Below are positions 32,829 through 42,212 of a stretch of DNA of 64,000 nt, one piece after another. Source of the DNA: Devosia limi DSM 17137 (GTDB lineage Bacteria; Pseudomonadota; Alphaproteobacteria; Rhizobiales; Devosiaceae); contig NZ_FQVC01000013.1 of assembly GCF_900128975.1 (NCBI RefSeq), positions 1 to 64,000 on the forward strand, given 5' to 3'. The notes under the pieces are model-generated. The model saw only the letters and a program-made list of their open reading frames with translations, did no database searches and was not told the origin of the DNA. Both the position numbers and the translations under genes were made by a program. Numbering within the stretch: the stretch's first letter is position 1; each line of letters starts with the position of its first letter.

Positions 32829-33737
32829 GTGGCAGCCACCCATCGTCTGCATCTGGCAGCAGGGGAGCTTCGTGTCGAACTGGCACCGGCTCTGGGTGGC
32901 TGCGTCGCCAGCTTTCGGCTGGGCGCCATCGACCTGCTGCGCCCGCTTCAGGTCCCGGAGGGCGCAACGCCGCATGCGCTCTATTCCGGCATGTTCCCGA
33001 TGGTGCCCTTCGCCAACAGCATCAGGGACAATCGATTCACCCTGGAGGGTCGCACCTATGAAGTGCAGCCCAACATGGCTGGCGCGAGGCTGAACTATCA
33101 TGGCTCCGGCTGGCAATCGGGCTGGGCGGTAAGCGCACATGGCGACGACTTTGCCGAACTGGTTCTGGACGATGCCAGCGTCGACAGTGTCTGGCGCTAC
33201 AACGCCGTCCAGCGCTTCGTCCTGACCAGTGACGGGCTGAGCGTCCATACGCAGGTGACCAATCTGGGCGAGCAGGCGATGCCGTTCAGTTTCGGTCAGC
33301 ATCCATGGTTTCCGCGCCATGGTCAGGCGCTGGTGCGGTTTGGCGCCACCGGCCTTTGGCTGGAAGACAGCGAGGGGCATGCCGAGGCCCTGGTGCCAGT
33401 GCCGGAAGACGCGGACTACAGCGATTGGCGCGAGCCACCGCCGCACTACACCAACACCTGTTACGCCGGCTGGGATGGCCGTGCCGAGATCGCGTGGCCG
33501 CGGTTGAATATGGGCTTGGTCCTGACCGGGGACGGCATCTTCGAGCACCTGATGTTCCACGTTCCGCCCAACCGCCCCGACATCGTCTGCTTTGAGCCGC
33601 AGACCAATGCGACCAGCGCCTTCGATGGTCTGGAGGACGGCCAGGTTGCACCCGGCGTGCACATCCTGGCGCCGGGCGCGAGCGTCGGCGGCAGCATTCG
33701 CATGAGCATTCTGACCAACACCAACGCGCGCGGTTGA
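32829..33737 (+). CDS. Aldose 1-epimerase family protein
   Basis: A 302-residue galactose-mutarotase-like beta-sandwich protein. Recognisable positions: [10 protein letters not shown] near residue 60 (substrate Arg), HGSGWQSGW near 95, the catalytic His in [11 protein letters not shown] near 155 and a C-terminal Glu in VCFEPQT. It interconverts sugar anomers, useful before an aldose dehydrogenase. The start is GTG at 32829, six bases after the previous stop; no nearby ATG fits. Confidence 0.88.
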   Translation: MAATHRLHLAAGELRVELAPALGGCVASFRLGAIDLLRPLQVPEGATPHALYSGMFPMVPFANSIRDNRFTLEGRTYEVQPNMAGARLNYHGSGWQSGWAVSAHGDDFAELVLDDASVDSVWRYNAVQRFVLTSDGLSVHTQVTNLGEQAMPFSFGQHPWFPRHGQALVRFGATGLWLEDSEGHAEALVPVPEDADYSDWREPPPHYTNTCYAGWDGRAEIAWPRLNMGLVLTGDGIFEHLMFHVPPNRPDIVCFEPQTNATSAFDGLEDGQVAPGVHILAPGASVGGSIRMSILTNTNARG

Positions 33738-33762
33738 GGGCGCCATATCAAAGGGAAGAGGC

Positions 33763-35562
33763 ATGACTTTGGACAATGGGGAGAAGAAGCTGCGCTCGCG
33801 CGCCTGGTTCGATAATCCCGACAATGCGGATATGACGGCGCTCTATCTCGAACGCTATCTGAACTACGGCATTTCGCGCGAGGAACTGCAGTCCGGCAAG
33901 CCGATCATCGGTATTGCCCAAACCGGCTCCGATCTCAGCCCCTGCAATCGCCACCACATTGTGCTGGCGCAACGCGTCCGCGAAGGCATCCGCGAGGCCG
34001 GTGGCATTGCCATCGAATTTCCGGTCCATCCGATCCAGGAAACCGGCAAGCGCCCGACCGCCGGGCTGGACCGCAACCTCGCTTATCTCAGCCTCGTCGA
34101 AGTGCTTTACGGCTATCCGCTCGACGGCGTTGTGCTCACCATCGGCTGCGACAAGACCACCCCCGCCATGCTGATGGGCGCCGCCACGGTCAACATCCCA
34201 GCCATCGCACTATCGGTCGGCCCAATGCTCAACGGCTGGCACAAGGGCGAACGGACCGGCTCCGGCACCATCGTCTGGAAGGCCCGCGAAATGATGGCCG
34301 CCGGCGAGATCGGCTATTCCGAATTCATTGATCTGGTGGCCAGCTCCGCCCCATCGACCGGCTTCTGCAACACCATGGGCACCGCCACCACGATGAACTC
34401 GCTGGCCGAAGCCTTGGGCATGCAATTACCCGGCTCCGCCGCCATCCCCGCACCCTATCGCGACCGTCAGGAAATGGCCTGGCGCACCGGCAAGCGCATC
34501 GTCGACATGGTGCATGAGGACCTCAAGCCGTCTGATATCCTGACCAAGGACAGCTTCCGCAACGCCATCGTCGTCAATTCCGCCATCGGCGGCTCGACCA
34601 ATGCGCCGGTCCACATCACCGCCATCGCCCGCCATATCGGGGTGGAGCTGGAGATCGATGAATGGCAGGCCATCGGCCACAAGGTGCCGCTGCTGGTCAA
34701 CCTTCAGCCGGCCGGCGAATATCTGGGCGAGGACTATTATCACGCGGGCGGCGTGCCGGCGGTGATCAACGAGCTGATGGGGCAGGGCCTCATCCATGAG
34801 AACGCCCTGACCGTCAACGGCAAGACCATCGGCGAGAACTGCGCCACGCGCCCCATTCAGGATGACCGCGTCATCCGCCGTTTCGACAATCCACTCAAGG
34901 CCGATGCCGGCTTCATCGTGCTGCGCGGTAATCTGTTCGACAACGCTATCATGAAGACCAGCGTGATCTCGTCCGAGTTCCGCGAGCGCTATCTGTCCGA
35001 TCCGGCCCATCCCGGCATGTTCGAGGGCAAGGCCGTGGTCTTCGATGGTCCCGAGGACTACCACCACCGGATCGATGATCCCGCGCTGGAGATTGATGAG
35101 CATACCCTGCTGTTCATGCGTGGTGCCGGCCCCATCGGCTATCCCGGCGCCGCCGAAGTGGTGAACATGCGGCCGCCGGCCTATCTGATCAAACAGGGCA
35201 TTACCGCGCTGGCCTGCATCGGCGATGGCCGCCAGTCCGGCACCTCGGGTTCACCTTCGATCCTCAACGCCACGCCAGAAGCAGCGGCTGGCGGCAATCT
35301 CGCTATCATCCGCACCGGCGACCGGGTGCGCATCGACCTCAACAAGGGGACGGCTAACATCCTGATTTCAGACGACGAAATTGCCACGCGGCGCGAGGCC
35401 CTGAACGATGCGGGTGGCTTCAAATACCCACCGCACCAGACGCCATGGCAGGAAATCCAGCGCGGTCTGGTCGACCAACTCGGCAATGGCGGCGTGCTCA
35501 AGCCGGCGGTGAACTACCAGCGCATCGCCCAGACCAAGGGGCTGCCACGCGACAATCACTAG
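33763..35562 (+). CDS. IlvD/Edd family dehydratase (sugar-acid dehydratase type)
   Basis: A 599-residue iron-sulfur dehydratase. Three conserved cysteines are in place: [21 protein letters not shown] and STGFCNTMG, fitting a [2Fe-2S] cluster; the active-site Ser lies in SGTSGSPS. The early region [22 protein letters not shown] resembles sugar-acid dehydratases (arabonate/xylonate type) rather than branched-chain IlvD, which usually lacks this N-terminal segment. It should turn an aldonate into a 2-keto-3-deoxy acid. RBS AGGGAAGAGG precedes the ATG. It is the last gene of the long operon begun at 24203. Confidence 0.9.
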   Translation: MTLDNGEKKLRSRAWFDNPDNADMTALYLERYLNYGISREELQSGKPIIGIAQTGSDLSPCNRHHIVLAQRVREGIREAGGIAIEFPVHPIQETGKRPTAGLDRNLAYLSLVEVLYGYPLDGVVLTIGCDKTTPAMLMGAATVNIPAIALSVGPMLNGWHKGERTGSGTIVWKAREMMAAGEIGYSEFIDLVASSAPSTGFCNTMGTATTMNSLAEALGMQLPGSAAIPAPYRDRQEMAWRTGKRIVDMVHEDLKPSDILTKDSFRNAIVVNSAIGGSTNAPVHITAIARHIGVELEIDEWQAIGHKVPLLVNLQPAGEYLGEDYYHAGGVPAVINELMGQGLIHENALTVNGKTIGENCATRPIQDDRVIRRFDNPLKADAGFIVLRGNLFDNAIMKTSVISSEFRERYLSDPAHPGMFEGKAVVFDGPEDYHHRIDDPALEIDEHTLLFMRGAGPIGYPGAAEVVNMRPPAYLIKQGITALACIGDGRQSGTSGSPSILNATPEAAAGGNLAIIRTGDRVRIDLNKGTANILISDDEIATRREALNDAGGFKYPPHQTPWQEIQRGLVDQLGNGGVLKPAVNYQRIAQTKGLPRDNH

Positions 35563-35598
35563 GCGTCACGCGTGTGAACGGGACTTGTGGGATGGTCG

Positions 35599-35609
35599 AT
35601 TGTATACCA
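35599..35609. promoter_or_regulatory. Putative GntR half-site ATTGTATACCA
   Basis: ATTGTATACCA at 35599-35609 is the exact reverse complement of TGGTATACAAT at 36621-36631. It lies 31 bases before the GntR gene, so it may mediate autoregulation. Its GTATAC core is shared with the palindromes at 24135 and 36556. Confidence 0.55.
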
Positions 35610-35640
35610 TCCTGCAAGCCCATTCGCATTCGCGTGACAT

Positions 35641-36378
35641 ATGCCCCGCCCGACCCCGACCAAGACGCCAGATGATCTGCCTGATATCGCCGCTCCGAAA
35701 TGGGAGGCGGCGCGACCGCAGACCATGGTGGACCTGGCCGTCGCGGCGATCATTTCGGGCGCCACGCGCGGCGTCATCCTGCCCGGAGACCGCATCGTCG
35801 AAGCCGAGCTGGCAAAGGCCCTCGGCATGAGCCGCGTGCCGATCCGCGAGGCCCTGCGCATTCTCGAGAGCCAGGGCGTGGTGACCAGTGCGCCCTATAA
35901 GGGCATCAGGCTGATGGAAGTCAGCCACGAGCGGCTCGAGCAGGTGCTCGATGTCCGCGCCAATCTCGAAATTCTGGCGGCCCGCCGCGCTATCGAGGCC
36001 GGCCGAAACGGCCCCGCCGAACTCGCCCGTCTGCGCGCTGCCCGTGACGAGCTGGCGCTCGTGGCGGCGCGGAAGGATGTCTATGCCTTTGCGCTGGCCG
36101 ACGCCGCCTTCCACCGCACGCTTTGCGAACTCGGCGGCAATCCGGTGCTCTCTGTATTGTGGGAATCGCTGGCCCGGCAGGTGACCGTCATTGGCGGCCT
36201 CGCCACCTTGGGCAAACCGATGGCCGAAATCGTTGCCGAGCATGACCGGCTGATTGATGCCTTCGCCAGCGGCGATGTCGATATGGTCGCAAGCGAGCTG
36301 CACGACCATATCGTGGTCTTCGCCCATAGCATTGATTTCGATGCAATAATCGCCGAGCGCCGGAAGCTGCGGACCTAG
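35641..36378 (+). CDS. GntR family regulator (FCD subfamily)
   Basis: A 245-residue regulator. A 30-residue tail precedes a winged helix (about 28-92, RIVEAELAKALGMSRVPIREALRILESQGVV), then an FCD ligand domain (about 100-225). The ATG at 35641 has no strong ribosome site. It sits alone between the two large operons, with GTATAC-type sites before it (35599) and after it (36556, 36621), which makes it the likelier regulator of the downstream aspartoacylase/importer operon. Confidence 0.9.
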   Translation: MPRPTPTKTPDDLPDIAAPKWEAARPQTMVDLAVAAIISGATRGVILPGDRIVEAELAKALGMSRVPIREALRILESQGVVTSAPYKGIRLMEVSHERLEQVLDVRANLEILAARRAIEAGRNGPAELARLRAARDELALVAARKDVYAFALADAAFHRTLCELGGNPVLSVLWESLARQVTVIGGLATLGKPMAEIVAEHDRLIDAFASGDVDMVASELHDHIVVFAHSIDFDAIIAERRKLRT

Positions 36379-36408
36379 GCTTTTCTCTCGCCCTCAAACC
36401 TTCACAAG

Positions 36409-36457
36409 GTCATTTCCGCGCAGGCGGGAATCGCCTTTTGCACCGCGCGGGAATGAC
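36409..36457. repeat. Inverted repeat pair of the GGATTCCCGCCTGCGCGGGAATGAC family
   Basis: GTCATTTCCGCGCAGGCGGGAA (36409-36430) faces GCGCGGGAATGAC ending at 36457. It follows the GntR stop by 31 bases and could act as its terminator. The rest of the 281-base gap (36379-36659) holds the promoter elements listed separately and no gene. Confidence 0.75.
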
Positions 36458-36551
36458 ACCGCTAGCGCCGCCACCGCCCCAGTCGTTCGCCCCAAAGCCC
36501 CGCTTTCCCACCCTTTGCCCTGTGCACAAACCCCGCTAGACATCTGGCTTA

Positions 36552-36573
36552 TTGACATACGGTATACCGTATG
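36552..36573 (+). promoter_or_regulatory. Promoter with GntR-type palindrome (copy 2)
   Basis: TTGACA (36552-36557) leads into CATACGGTATACCGTATG (36556-36573), a perfect 18-bp palindrome. A 17-base spacer after TTGACA ends at a weak AGATTT. The same element, one base different, drives the operon at 24203, so both operons should respond to the same regulator. Confidence 0.78.
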
Positions 36574-36604
36574 CAGATTTGTGGGCGAATAGCCTTTAGG
36601 CGCA

Positions 36605-36631
36605 TTGACGCTGCAGAAATTGGTATACAAT
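36605..36631 (+). promoter_or_regulatory. Second promoter-like element with GTATAC site
   Basis: TTGACG (36605) is followed by TGGTATACAAT (36621-36631), which covers the expected -10 region; the start codon is 30 bases downstream. This could be a second promoter or a second operator for the same operon. Confidence 0.45.
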
Positions 36632-36659
36632 CATACGATCACTGAGGGGAGTGAGCCGC

Positions 36660-37703
36660 ATGAGCACATTGCAAGTCGAAAAGAGCCGCATCACCAATCC
36701 GATAGATTTTGACGCCGACGGGCGGCAGGCGGGCTATCTGCGCGCGCCGCTGTCGCGCAACACTGCTGGCTGGGGCGTGGTCGAAATTCCGATCATCTCG
36801 GTCAAGAACGGCAGCGGACCGACCATCCTGCTGACCGGCGGTATCCATGGCGACGAATATGAGGGGCCGATTGCCATCTCGCGCCTGGCGCGCACGCTGG
36901 ATCCCGCCAAGGTGCAGGGCCGGGTCATCATGATCCCCGCCTACAATATTCCGGCAGTGCTCAACGATACGCGGCTGAGCCCGGTCGATAACCGCGACAT
37001 GAACCGCTGCTTCCCGGGCAATGCCAAGGGCACCTTCTCGGAGATGCTGGCGCACTTCCTCGATGGCTACATCCTGCCGCTGGCCGACGTGTCGGTCGAC
37101 CTGCACACAGCCGGCCATAGCTGCGATTCCATGCCATCGACCAACATGCATTACGTGTCCAATCCCGATACGCGCCAGAAGACCATGGATGCGGCGACTG
37201 CGTTCGGTGCGCCCTATAACGCCGTGTTCTGGGGCGTCGACGAAGGCGCCACCTTCACCTCCTGCGTCGAGCGGCGCGGCGCCATTTCGCTGGGCACCGA
37301 ACTGGGTGGCTGGGGCAGGGTGAGCGTCGAAGGCGTCCGTATTGGCCGGCGCGGCATCGACAATATCCTCAAGCATTTCGGCGTCATCGACGGCAAGGTC
37401 GATACCACGCAGCGCGATGGCTCGCCTGCCACCAGGCACATGATGGTGCGCGATCCCGCCGCCTATTCCTTCGCGCCCGCCGGTGGCCTGTTCGAGCCCA
37501 CCAATGTGGTTGGCGAGGCGGTCAAGGCCGGCGATCCGGCTGGCTGGCTACACTTTGTCGAAGATATCGATCGCGATCCGATCCAGGTGAACTACCAGCG
37601 CGATGGCGTGCTGTGGATGTCCGCTGGCCCCGGCCGCGTCGCCCGCGGCGATGTGGTGAGCGTGATCATGAGCCCATACGACGAACGACAGGCCGCGACC
37701 TGA
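36660..37703 (+). CDS. Succinylglutamate desuccinylase/aspartoacylase family protein
   Basis: A 347-residue zinc-dependent deacylase of the M14-like AstE/AspA group. GGIHGDEYEGP (about 60-70) supplies the metal His and Glu, DNRDMNRCFPG the substrate Arg, and VDLHTAG (about 143-149) the second metal His. Relatives hydrolyse N-acyl amino acids (N-acetylaspartate, N-succinylglutamate, N-acetyldiaminobutyrate). The ATG at 36660 lies nine bases after GGGGAG; an in-frame GTG at 36651 overlaps that site. It opens the second importer operon and probably removes an acyl group from the imported compound. Confidence 0.88.
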   Translation: MSTLQVEKSRITNPIDFDADGRQAGYLRAPLSRNTAGWGVVEIPIISVKNGSGPTILLTGGIHGDEYEGPIAISRLARTLDPAKVQGRVIMIPAYNIPAVLNDTRLSPVDNRDMNRCFPGNAKGTFSEMLAHFLDGYILPLADVSVDLHTAGHSCDSMPSTNMHYVSNPDTRQKTMDAATAFGAPYNAVFWGVDEGATFTSCVERRGAISLGTELGGWGRVSVEGVRIGRRGIDNILKHFGVIDGKVDTTQRDGSPATRHMMVRDPAAYSFAPAGGLFEPTNVVGEAVKAGDPAGWLHFVEDIDRDPIQVNYQRDGVLWMSAGPGRVARGDVVSVIMSPYDERQAAT

Positions 37704-37717
37704 AGTTGATCGCGAAT

Positions 37718-37750
37718 GCGGGCGGCGGCGCGTGGGGTGCCGCCGCCCGC
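37718..37750 (+). promoter_or_regulatory. Strong hairpin before the second binding-protein gene
   Basis: GCGGGCGGCGGC and GCCGCCGCCCGC form a perfect 12-bp stem with a 9-base loop, 14 bases after the deacylase stop and 44 before the next start. No T-run follows. It could limit read-through or set an mRNA processing point. Confidence 0.65.
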
Positions 37751-37793
37751 ACTTAACGCAACGGGGCCACGGCCCCTTCTGGGAGGGTTATCA

Positions 37794-39335
37794 ATGAACA
37801 TGAAGAAGCTAAGTCTCGGCCTCGCAATGGGCCTGATGGCGTCCATCGCCATCGTGCCTGCAGCTTTTGCGCAGACGCCCGGCGGCGAAATCATCATCGC
37901 ATCGGTGCAGGGCCCGCCATCGCTGGATGCCCATGTCACCAATGCCCAGGTGGCGCGCAATATCACGCTGCATGTCTATGAAACGCTTTATGCCCGCAAC
38001 GAAAACGGCGACGCGGTTCCCGACCTTGCGGAGAGTGTGACCGTCTCCGAAGACGGCAAGACCTACAATTTCAAGCTGCGCGAAGGCGTCAAGTTCCACA
38101 ATGGCAAGGAGATGACCTCCGAAGACGTGGTGGCCTCGATCGAGCGCTATCGCGATATCGGCGTCTCCAAGACCCTGGTCGCTGCGGTAGACACCGTGGC
38201 CGCCGATGGCCCCTATAATGTCGTCATCACGCTCAAGGAGCCCCAGTCCGTCTTCCTCGACAACATCTCCTCGCCCCGCGCGCCGCTGGCCATCTATCCG
38301 GCCGAGGAAGCCGCCAAGGGTGCCAATGAGATCGACTATATCGGCACCGGCCCGTTCAAATTCGTGGAATACATCCCCGATAGCCACGTCACGCTGGAGA
38401 AGTTCGCCGACTACGTTCCAAACCCGGCCTATACCGAACGCGACGGCCTGGCCGGCAAGAAGGAAGTGCTGATCGACAAGGTCACCTTCCGCTTCATCCC
38501 CGAAGCCGGTGCGCGCACTGCGGCGCTGGAATCGGGGGCCGTGCAGATTGTCGAAACCGTCGACGGGCCGACAGCGGAACGCCTGCGCGCCGATCCCAAA
38601 TACATCATCCATGACGTGCTGCCGTTTGCCTTCCAGGTGATCAAGTTCAACCATGCCCTGGCGCCGACCGACGACGTCAACTTCCGCAAGGCGGTGCAGG
38701 CGGCGCTCGACATGGAAGAGATCATGGAAATCTCCTATGCCGACATCAATCAGGTCGATGGCGGCTGGGTGTTCCCCAATTCGCCTTTCGCCACCTCTGC
38801 TGGTATCGACCAGTACAATGTCGCCGACCTCGAAGCCGCGAAGGCCTTCCTCGACCAGTCTGCCTATAACGGCGAGACGGTGACCTTCATCACCGACAAC
38901 CTGCGTCCGAATGTGGACGTGGCAACGGTCGTGCAGTCGCGGCTGGAAGCCATCGGCGTCAAGATGGACATCTCGGTGGCCGATTGGCCAACCACCTCCA
39001 AGATCGGTTTCACCCCGAATGGCTGGAACTTCTGGACCCACGGCTTTGGCATCGAGCCTTTTGAAGGCCCCGGCACCGTGATGTCCGCCTGGGTTGGCGG
39101 CAGCGGCCAGATGGTGCCCGATCCCGAGATCGATCGCATTGCCGGCGAATTCAACGCCGCGCTCACCGACGACGCCAAGAAGGCGCTGTTCACCGAGTTC
39201 CAGCAGCGCATGTTCGACAACATGGTGGCGATCAAGGCCGGCAATTACGGCCTGTTCCAGGTGACCAATGACAAGGTCGAGAACTTCGTCTCCTTCCGTA
39301 TCCCGCGCATGTGGGGCGTGACCCTGGCGCAATAG
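37794..39335 (+). CDS. ABC transporter substrate-binding protein (family 5)
   Basis: A 513-residue periplasmic binding protein with a Sec signal peptide (MNMKKLSLGLAMGLMASIAI, cleavage after AAFA near residue 24). The mature chain has the family-5 opening (PPSLDAHVTNAQVARNITLHVYETL) and DGKTYNFKLREGVKFHNGKEM. The ATG follows GGGAGGG. With the four genes that follow it makes a complete Dpp-type importer distinct from the one at 24203. Confidence 0.93.
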   Translation: MNMKKLSLGLAMGLMASIAIVPAAFAQTPGGEIIIASVQGPPSLDAHVTNAQVARNITLHVYETLYARNENGDAVPDLAESVTVSEDGKTYNFKLREGVKFHNGKEMTSEDVVASIERYRDIGVSKTLVAAVDTVAADGPYNVVITLKEPQSVFLDNISSPRAPLAIYPAEEAAKGANEIDYIGTGPFKFVEYIPDSHVTLEKFADYVPNPAYTERDGLAGKKEVLIDKVTFRFIPEAGARTAALESGAVQIVETVDGPTAERLRADPKYIIHDVLPFAFQVIKFNHALAPTDDVNFRKAVQAALDMEEIMEISYADINQVDGGWVFPNSPFATSAGIDQYNVADLEAAKAFLDQSAYNGETVTFITDNLRPNVDVATVVQSRLEAIGVKMDISVADWPTTSKIGFTPNGWNFWTHGFGIEPFEGPGTVMSAWVGGSGQMVPDPEIDRIAGEFNAALTDDAKKALFTEFQQRMFDNMVAIKAGNYGLFQVTNDKVENFVSFRIPRMWGVTLAQ

Positions 39336-39346
39336 CGCCATTGGAG

Positions 39347-39368
39347 TGGCGCCGTTCCGGCGGCGCCA
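39347..39368 (+). promoter_or_regulatory. Hairpin between binding-protein and permease genes
   Basis: TGGCGCCG and CGGCGCCA form a perfect 8-bp stem with a 6-base loop, 11 bases after the stop codon, in the same place as in the other importer operons. Confidence 0.68.
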
Positions 39369-39392
39369 TCGATCACGGAAAGGAGGAGTTCG

Positions 39393-40337
39393 ATGCGTAA
39401 CTATCTAATCCGGCGGATCATCTCCGTCCTGCCCGTTCTGTTCTTTGTATCCCTGCTCAGCTTTGCCGTGATCTGGATCATTCCCGGCGATCCCACGGCA
39501 GCATTTCTCGATGCCAGCGCCACGCCGGAACAGGTCGAAGCGCTGCGCGACAATCTCGGCCTCAACAAGCCGCCGCTGCTGCAGGTCACCGAATGGTATG
39601 GCCAGGTGCTGACGGGCAATCTGGGCCAGTCCATCCTGATGCGGACGCCCGTACTGACCGCCATCCTCGAACGGCTGCCGCTGACCCTGACCCTGGCCGC
39701 CATGGCCCTGGTGCTGGCCGTGCTGCTTGGCGTTGCCGCTGGCGTCTTCGCCGCCACACGGCGCGGCACCTGGGCCGACCAGACGGTCATGACCCTGGCA
39801 CTGCTGGGCCTGTCGGTCCCCGATTTCTGGCTGGGCCTGCTGCTGATCGTCGTCTTTGCCGTGCAGCTCGGCTGGTTCCCGTCGGGCGGATATGTGCCGT
39901 TCATGCAGGATCCGGCTGCCTGGCTGTCCTCCATGGTGCTGCCGACGCTGACGCTGGCCGTGGTGCAGATCGGCTTCATCGCCCGCATGACCCGCTCGGC
40001 CATGCTCGACGTCATTAATCAGGATTTCATCCGCACCGCCCATGCCAAGGGCCTGAGCGAGCTTTACGTCGTTACGCGCCACGGCCTGCCAAATGCCATG
40101 ATGCCGATCCTGACCGTGACGGGCATCATCGCCGGCGCCCTGCTCGGCAGCGCCGTGGTGGTGGAGCAGGTGTTTGCCTTGCCCGGAGTGGGGCGCCTCA
40201 TCATCGGCGCCATCCTCAGCCGCGATTATCCGCTGATCCAGGGTGGGCTGCTGTTTCTCACGCTGATTTACCTGCTTATCAATCTGGGGGTGGATTTGCT
40301 CTACGCCGCTGTCGATCCACGGGTGCGTCTTGAGTAG
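39393..40337 (+). CDS. ABC transporter permease (DppB type)
   Basis: A 314-residue inner-membrane permease with six spans, starting MRNYLIRRIISVLPVLF and including RDNLGLNKPPLLQ and the ATPase-contact loop NQDFIRTAHAKGLSELYV. The ATG follows AAAGGAGG. It overlaps the next permease gene by 8 bases if that gene starts at its TTG. Confidence 0.94.
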   Translation: MRNYLIRRIISVLPVLFFVSLLSFAVIWIIPGDPTAAFLDASATPEQVEALRDNLGLNKPPLLQVTEWYGQVLTGNLGQSILMRTPVLTAILERLPLTLTLAAMALVLAVLLGVAAGVFAATRRGTWADQTVMTLALLGLSVPDFWLGLLLIVVFAVQLGWFPSGGYVPFMQDPAAWLSSMVLPTLTLAVVQIGFIARMTRSAMLDVINQDFIRTAHAKGLSELYVVTRHGLPNAMMPILTVTGIIAGALLGSAVVVEQVFALPGVGRLIIGAILSRDYPLIQGGLLFLTLIYLLINLGVDLLYAAVDPRVRLE

Positions 40338-41214
40338 CCCCGTGTCCACTCAGGCGCTGGATGCGCTCCCCAAGGCCCAGTCGCCGTTCCTGACCTTCAT
40401 GTCACGGCTGCTGGATAACCGCAGCTTCGTCATCGGAGCGACGCTGTTCCTGTTCGTGGTGCTGTTGGCCGTGTTTGCCGATGTCATCACGCCCTATGAG
40501 CCCAATGCGAATAACTTCCGGGCCCGGCTGCAGCCGCCCAGCGCCGAGCACTGGTTCGGCACCGACCATTTCGGTCGCGATATCCTAACCCGCGTCATCT
40601 ACGGCGGGCGGCTCTCCCTCACTATCGGCATTGCCGTGGTCATCTTTACCGGCGTATTCGGCACGCTGATCGGGGCCGCGGCCGGCTATTTCCGGCGGCT
40701 CGACAACATCATCATGCGCTTCATGGATGCGCTGATGGCGTTCCCGTCGATCCTCCTCGCCATCACCGTGGCGGCAACCCTGGGCGCTTCGGTCCCCAAT
40801 GTAATCCTGGCGCTCGGCATCGCCACCACGCCGCACACGGCCCGCATCGTGCGCGCCTCGGTGCTGGTGGTGCGCGAGATGGAATATGTCGAGGCCGCCC
40901 GAGCGCTCGGCGCGGGGCACGCGCGCATCCTCTTCCGCCATATCCTCGCCAATTCGCTGGCGCCGCTAATCGTGCGGCTAACCTATGTCTTTGCCTCGGT
41001 GATCCTGGCCGAAGCTGTGCTCTCCTACCTTGGTGTCGGTCCACCGCCGCCGGCTCCGACCTTTGGCGGCATCATCGCCAATGGCCGCGACTTCATGGTT
41101 GAGGCGCCCTGGGTGACGCTGTTCCCTGGTCTCATCATCCTGTTCACCGTGCTTGGGCTCAACCTGCTTGGCGATGGCCTGCGGGACGTGCTCGACCCCC
41201 GGATCAAGGTTTAG
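40330..41214 (+). CDS. ABC transporter permease (DppC type)
   Basis: A 294-residue inner-membrane permease. Features: HWFGTDHFGRDILTRVIYGGRLSL and the contact loop EMEYVEAARALGAGHARI. The start is uncertain: TTG at 40330 overlaps the previous gene, and a GTG at 40342 would shorten it by four residues; neither has a good ribosome site, suggesting coupling to the upstream gene. The end and frame are certain. Confidence 0.92.
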   Translation: MSSPVSTQALDALPKAQSPFLTFMSRLLDNRSFVIGATLFLFVVLLAVFADVITPYEPNANNFRARLQPPSAEHWFGTDHFGRDILTRVIYGGRLSLTIGIAVVIFTGVFGTLIGAAAGYFRRLDNIIMRFMDALMAFPSILLAITVAATLGASVPNVILALGIATTPHTARIVRASVLVVREMEYVEAARALGAGHARILFRHILANSLAPLIVRLTYVFASVILAEAVLSYLGVGPPPPAPTFGGIIANGRDFMVEAPWVTLFPGLIILFTVLGLNLLGDGLRDVLDPRIKV

Positions 41215-41216
41215 GC

Positions 41217-42212
41217 ATGCTGGAAGTAAATGCACTGACGACAGTGGCGGGCTACGCGCCCCATGCCCCAAGCGTGTTGGAGGACGTCTCCTTCACGATT
41301 GGGGCGGGGGAGGTGCTCTGCGTCGTCGGCGAGTCGGGCAGCGGCAAGTCGATGCTGGCCATGACCATCATGGACATTCTCGGCAAGCCCATCCGGCGCA
41401 GCACGGGCACCATCCGGCTGGATGGCGAGGACCTGACTGCCGGTAGCGCTGCCGCCTGGCGGGGCCGCCGGGGCAGTGACCTCGCCATGATCTTCCAGGA
41501 GCCGATGACCTCGCTCAATCCGATCATGCGGGTTGGCGAGCAGATCGAGGAAGTGCTGCGCCTGCGCAAGGGCATGGACAAGGTAAAGGCCCGCCGCCGC
41601 GCGCTCGAATTGCTCGAGCGCGTGGAAATTCCGGCCGCCGCAGCACGGCTCGATGCCTATCCGCACGAACTGTCGGGCGGCATGCGCCAACGCGTGATGA
41701 TCGCCGTGGCCCTGGCCTCCGAGCCCAAGCTGCTGATCGCCGATGAGCCAACCACGGCGCTGGACGTGACCATTCAGGCCCAGATTCTCGATCTGCTGCG
41801 CACCCTGCAGCGCGAGACGCAGATGTCGGTAATGCTGATCACCCATGACCTCGGCGTGGTCGCTGAAATGGCCCACCGCGTCATGGTGCTCTATGCCGGC
41901 CGCGTCGCCGAGATTGCGCCGGTCGAAACCCTGTTCGACGCGCCGGCCCATCCCTATACGCAGGCGCTGCTGGCCTCCATTCCCTCGCTCGACGTCAAAA
42001 GCGAGCGGCTGACCACCATTCCCGGCACCGTGCCCGGCATCGGCAACATGCCCCATGGCTGCCGCTTCGCCACCCGCTGCCCCTATGTGCAGGACGTGTG
42101 CCGCATCGCCCCGCCGCCGGTTATGCCGCTATTGCCGGGGCAGGGCGTCGGTTGCCTCCGCCCCTTCGGCTATCCCGCCCCCGTAACGCCTGCGGAGCGG
42201 TATGCGTCATGA
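41217..42212 (+). CDS. ABC transporter ATP-binding protein (DppD type)
   Basis: A 331-residue ATPase. Walker [11 protein letters not shown]-loop [11 protein letters not shown], signature [15 protein letters not shown], Walker [13 protein letters not shown], switch His ITHDLG. The C-terminal extension has the Cys cluster ([14 protein letters not shown]...GCLRP) typical of DppD-type subunits. It starts 2 bases after the permease stop and overlaps the next ATPase gene by 4. Confidence 0.94.
   Translation: MLEVNALTTVAGYAPHAPSVLEDVSFTIGAGEVLCVVGESGSGKSMLAMTIMDILGKPIRRSTGTIRLDGEDLTAGSAAAWRGRRGSDLAMIFQEPMTSLNPIMRVGEQIEEVLRLRKGMDKVKARRRALELLERVEIPAAAARLDAYPHELSGGMRQRVMIAVALASEPKLLIADEPTTALDVTIQAQILDLLRTLQRETQMSVMLITHDLGVVAEMAHRVMVLYAGRVAEIAPVETLFDAPAHPYTQALLASIPSLDVKSERLTTIPGTVPGIGNMPHGCRFATRCPYVQDVCRIAPPPVMPLLPGQGVGCLRPFGYPAPVTPAERYAS

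Noticed and set aside
37809..39341. A 510-codon minus-strand open frame
   Set aside because: It mirrors the family-5 binding-protein gene almost exactly and lacks any family signature.
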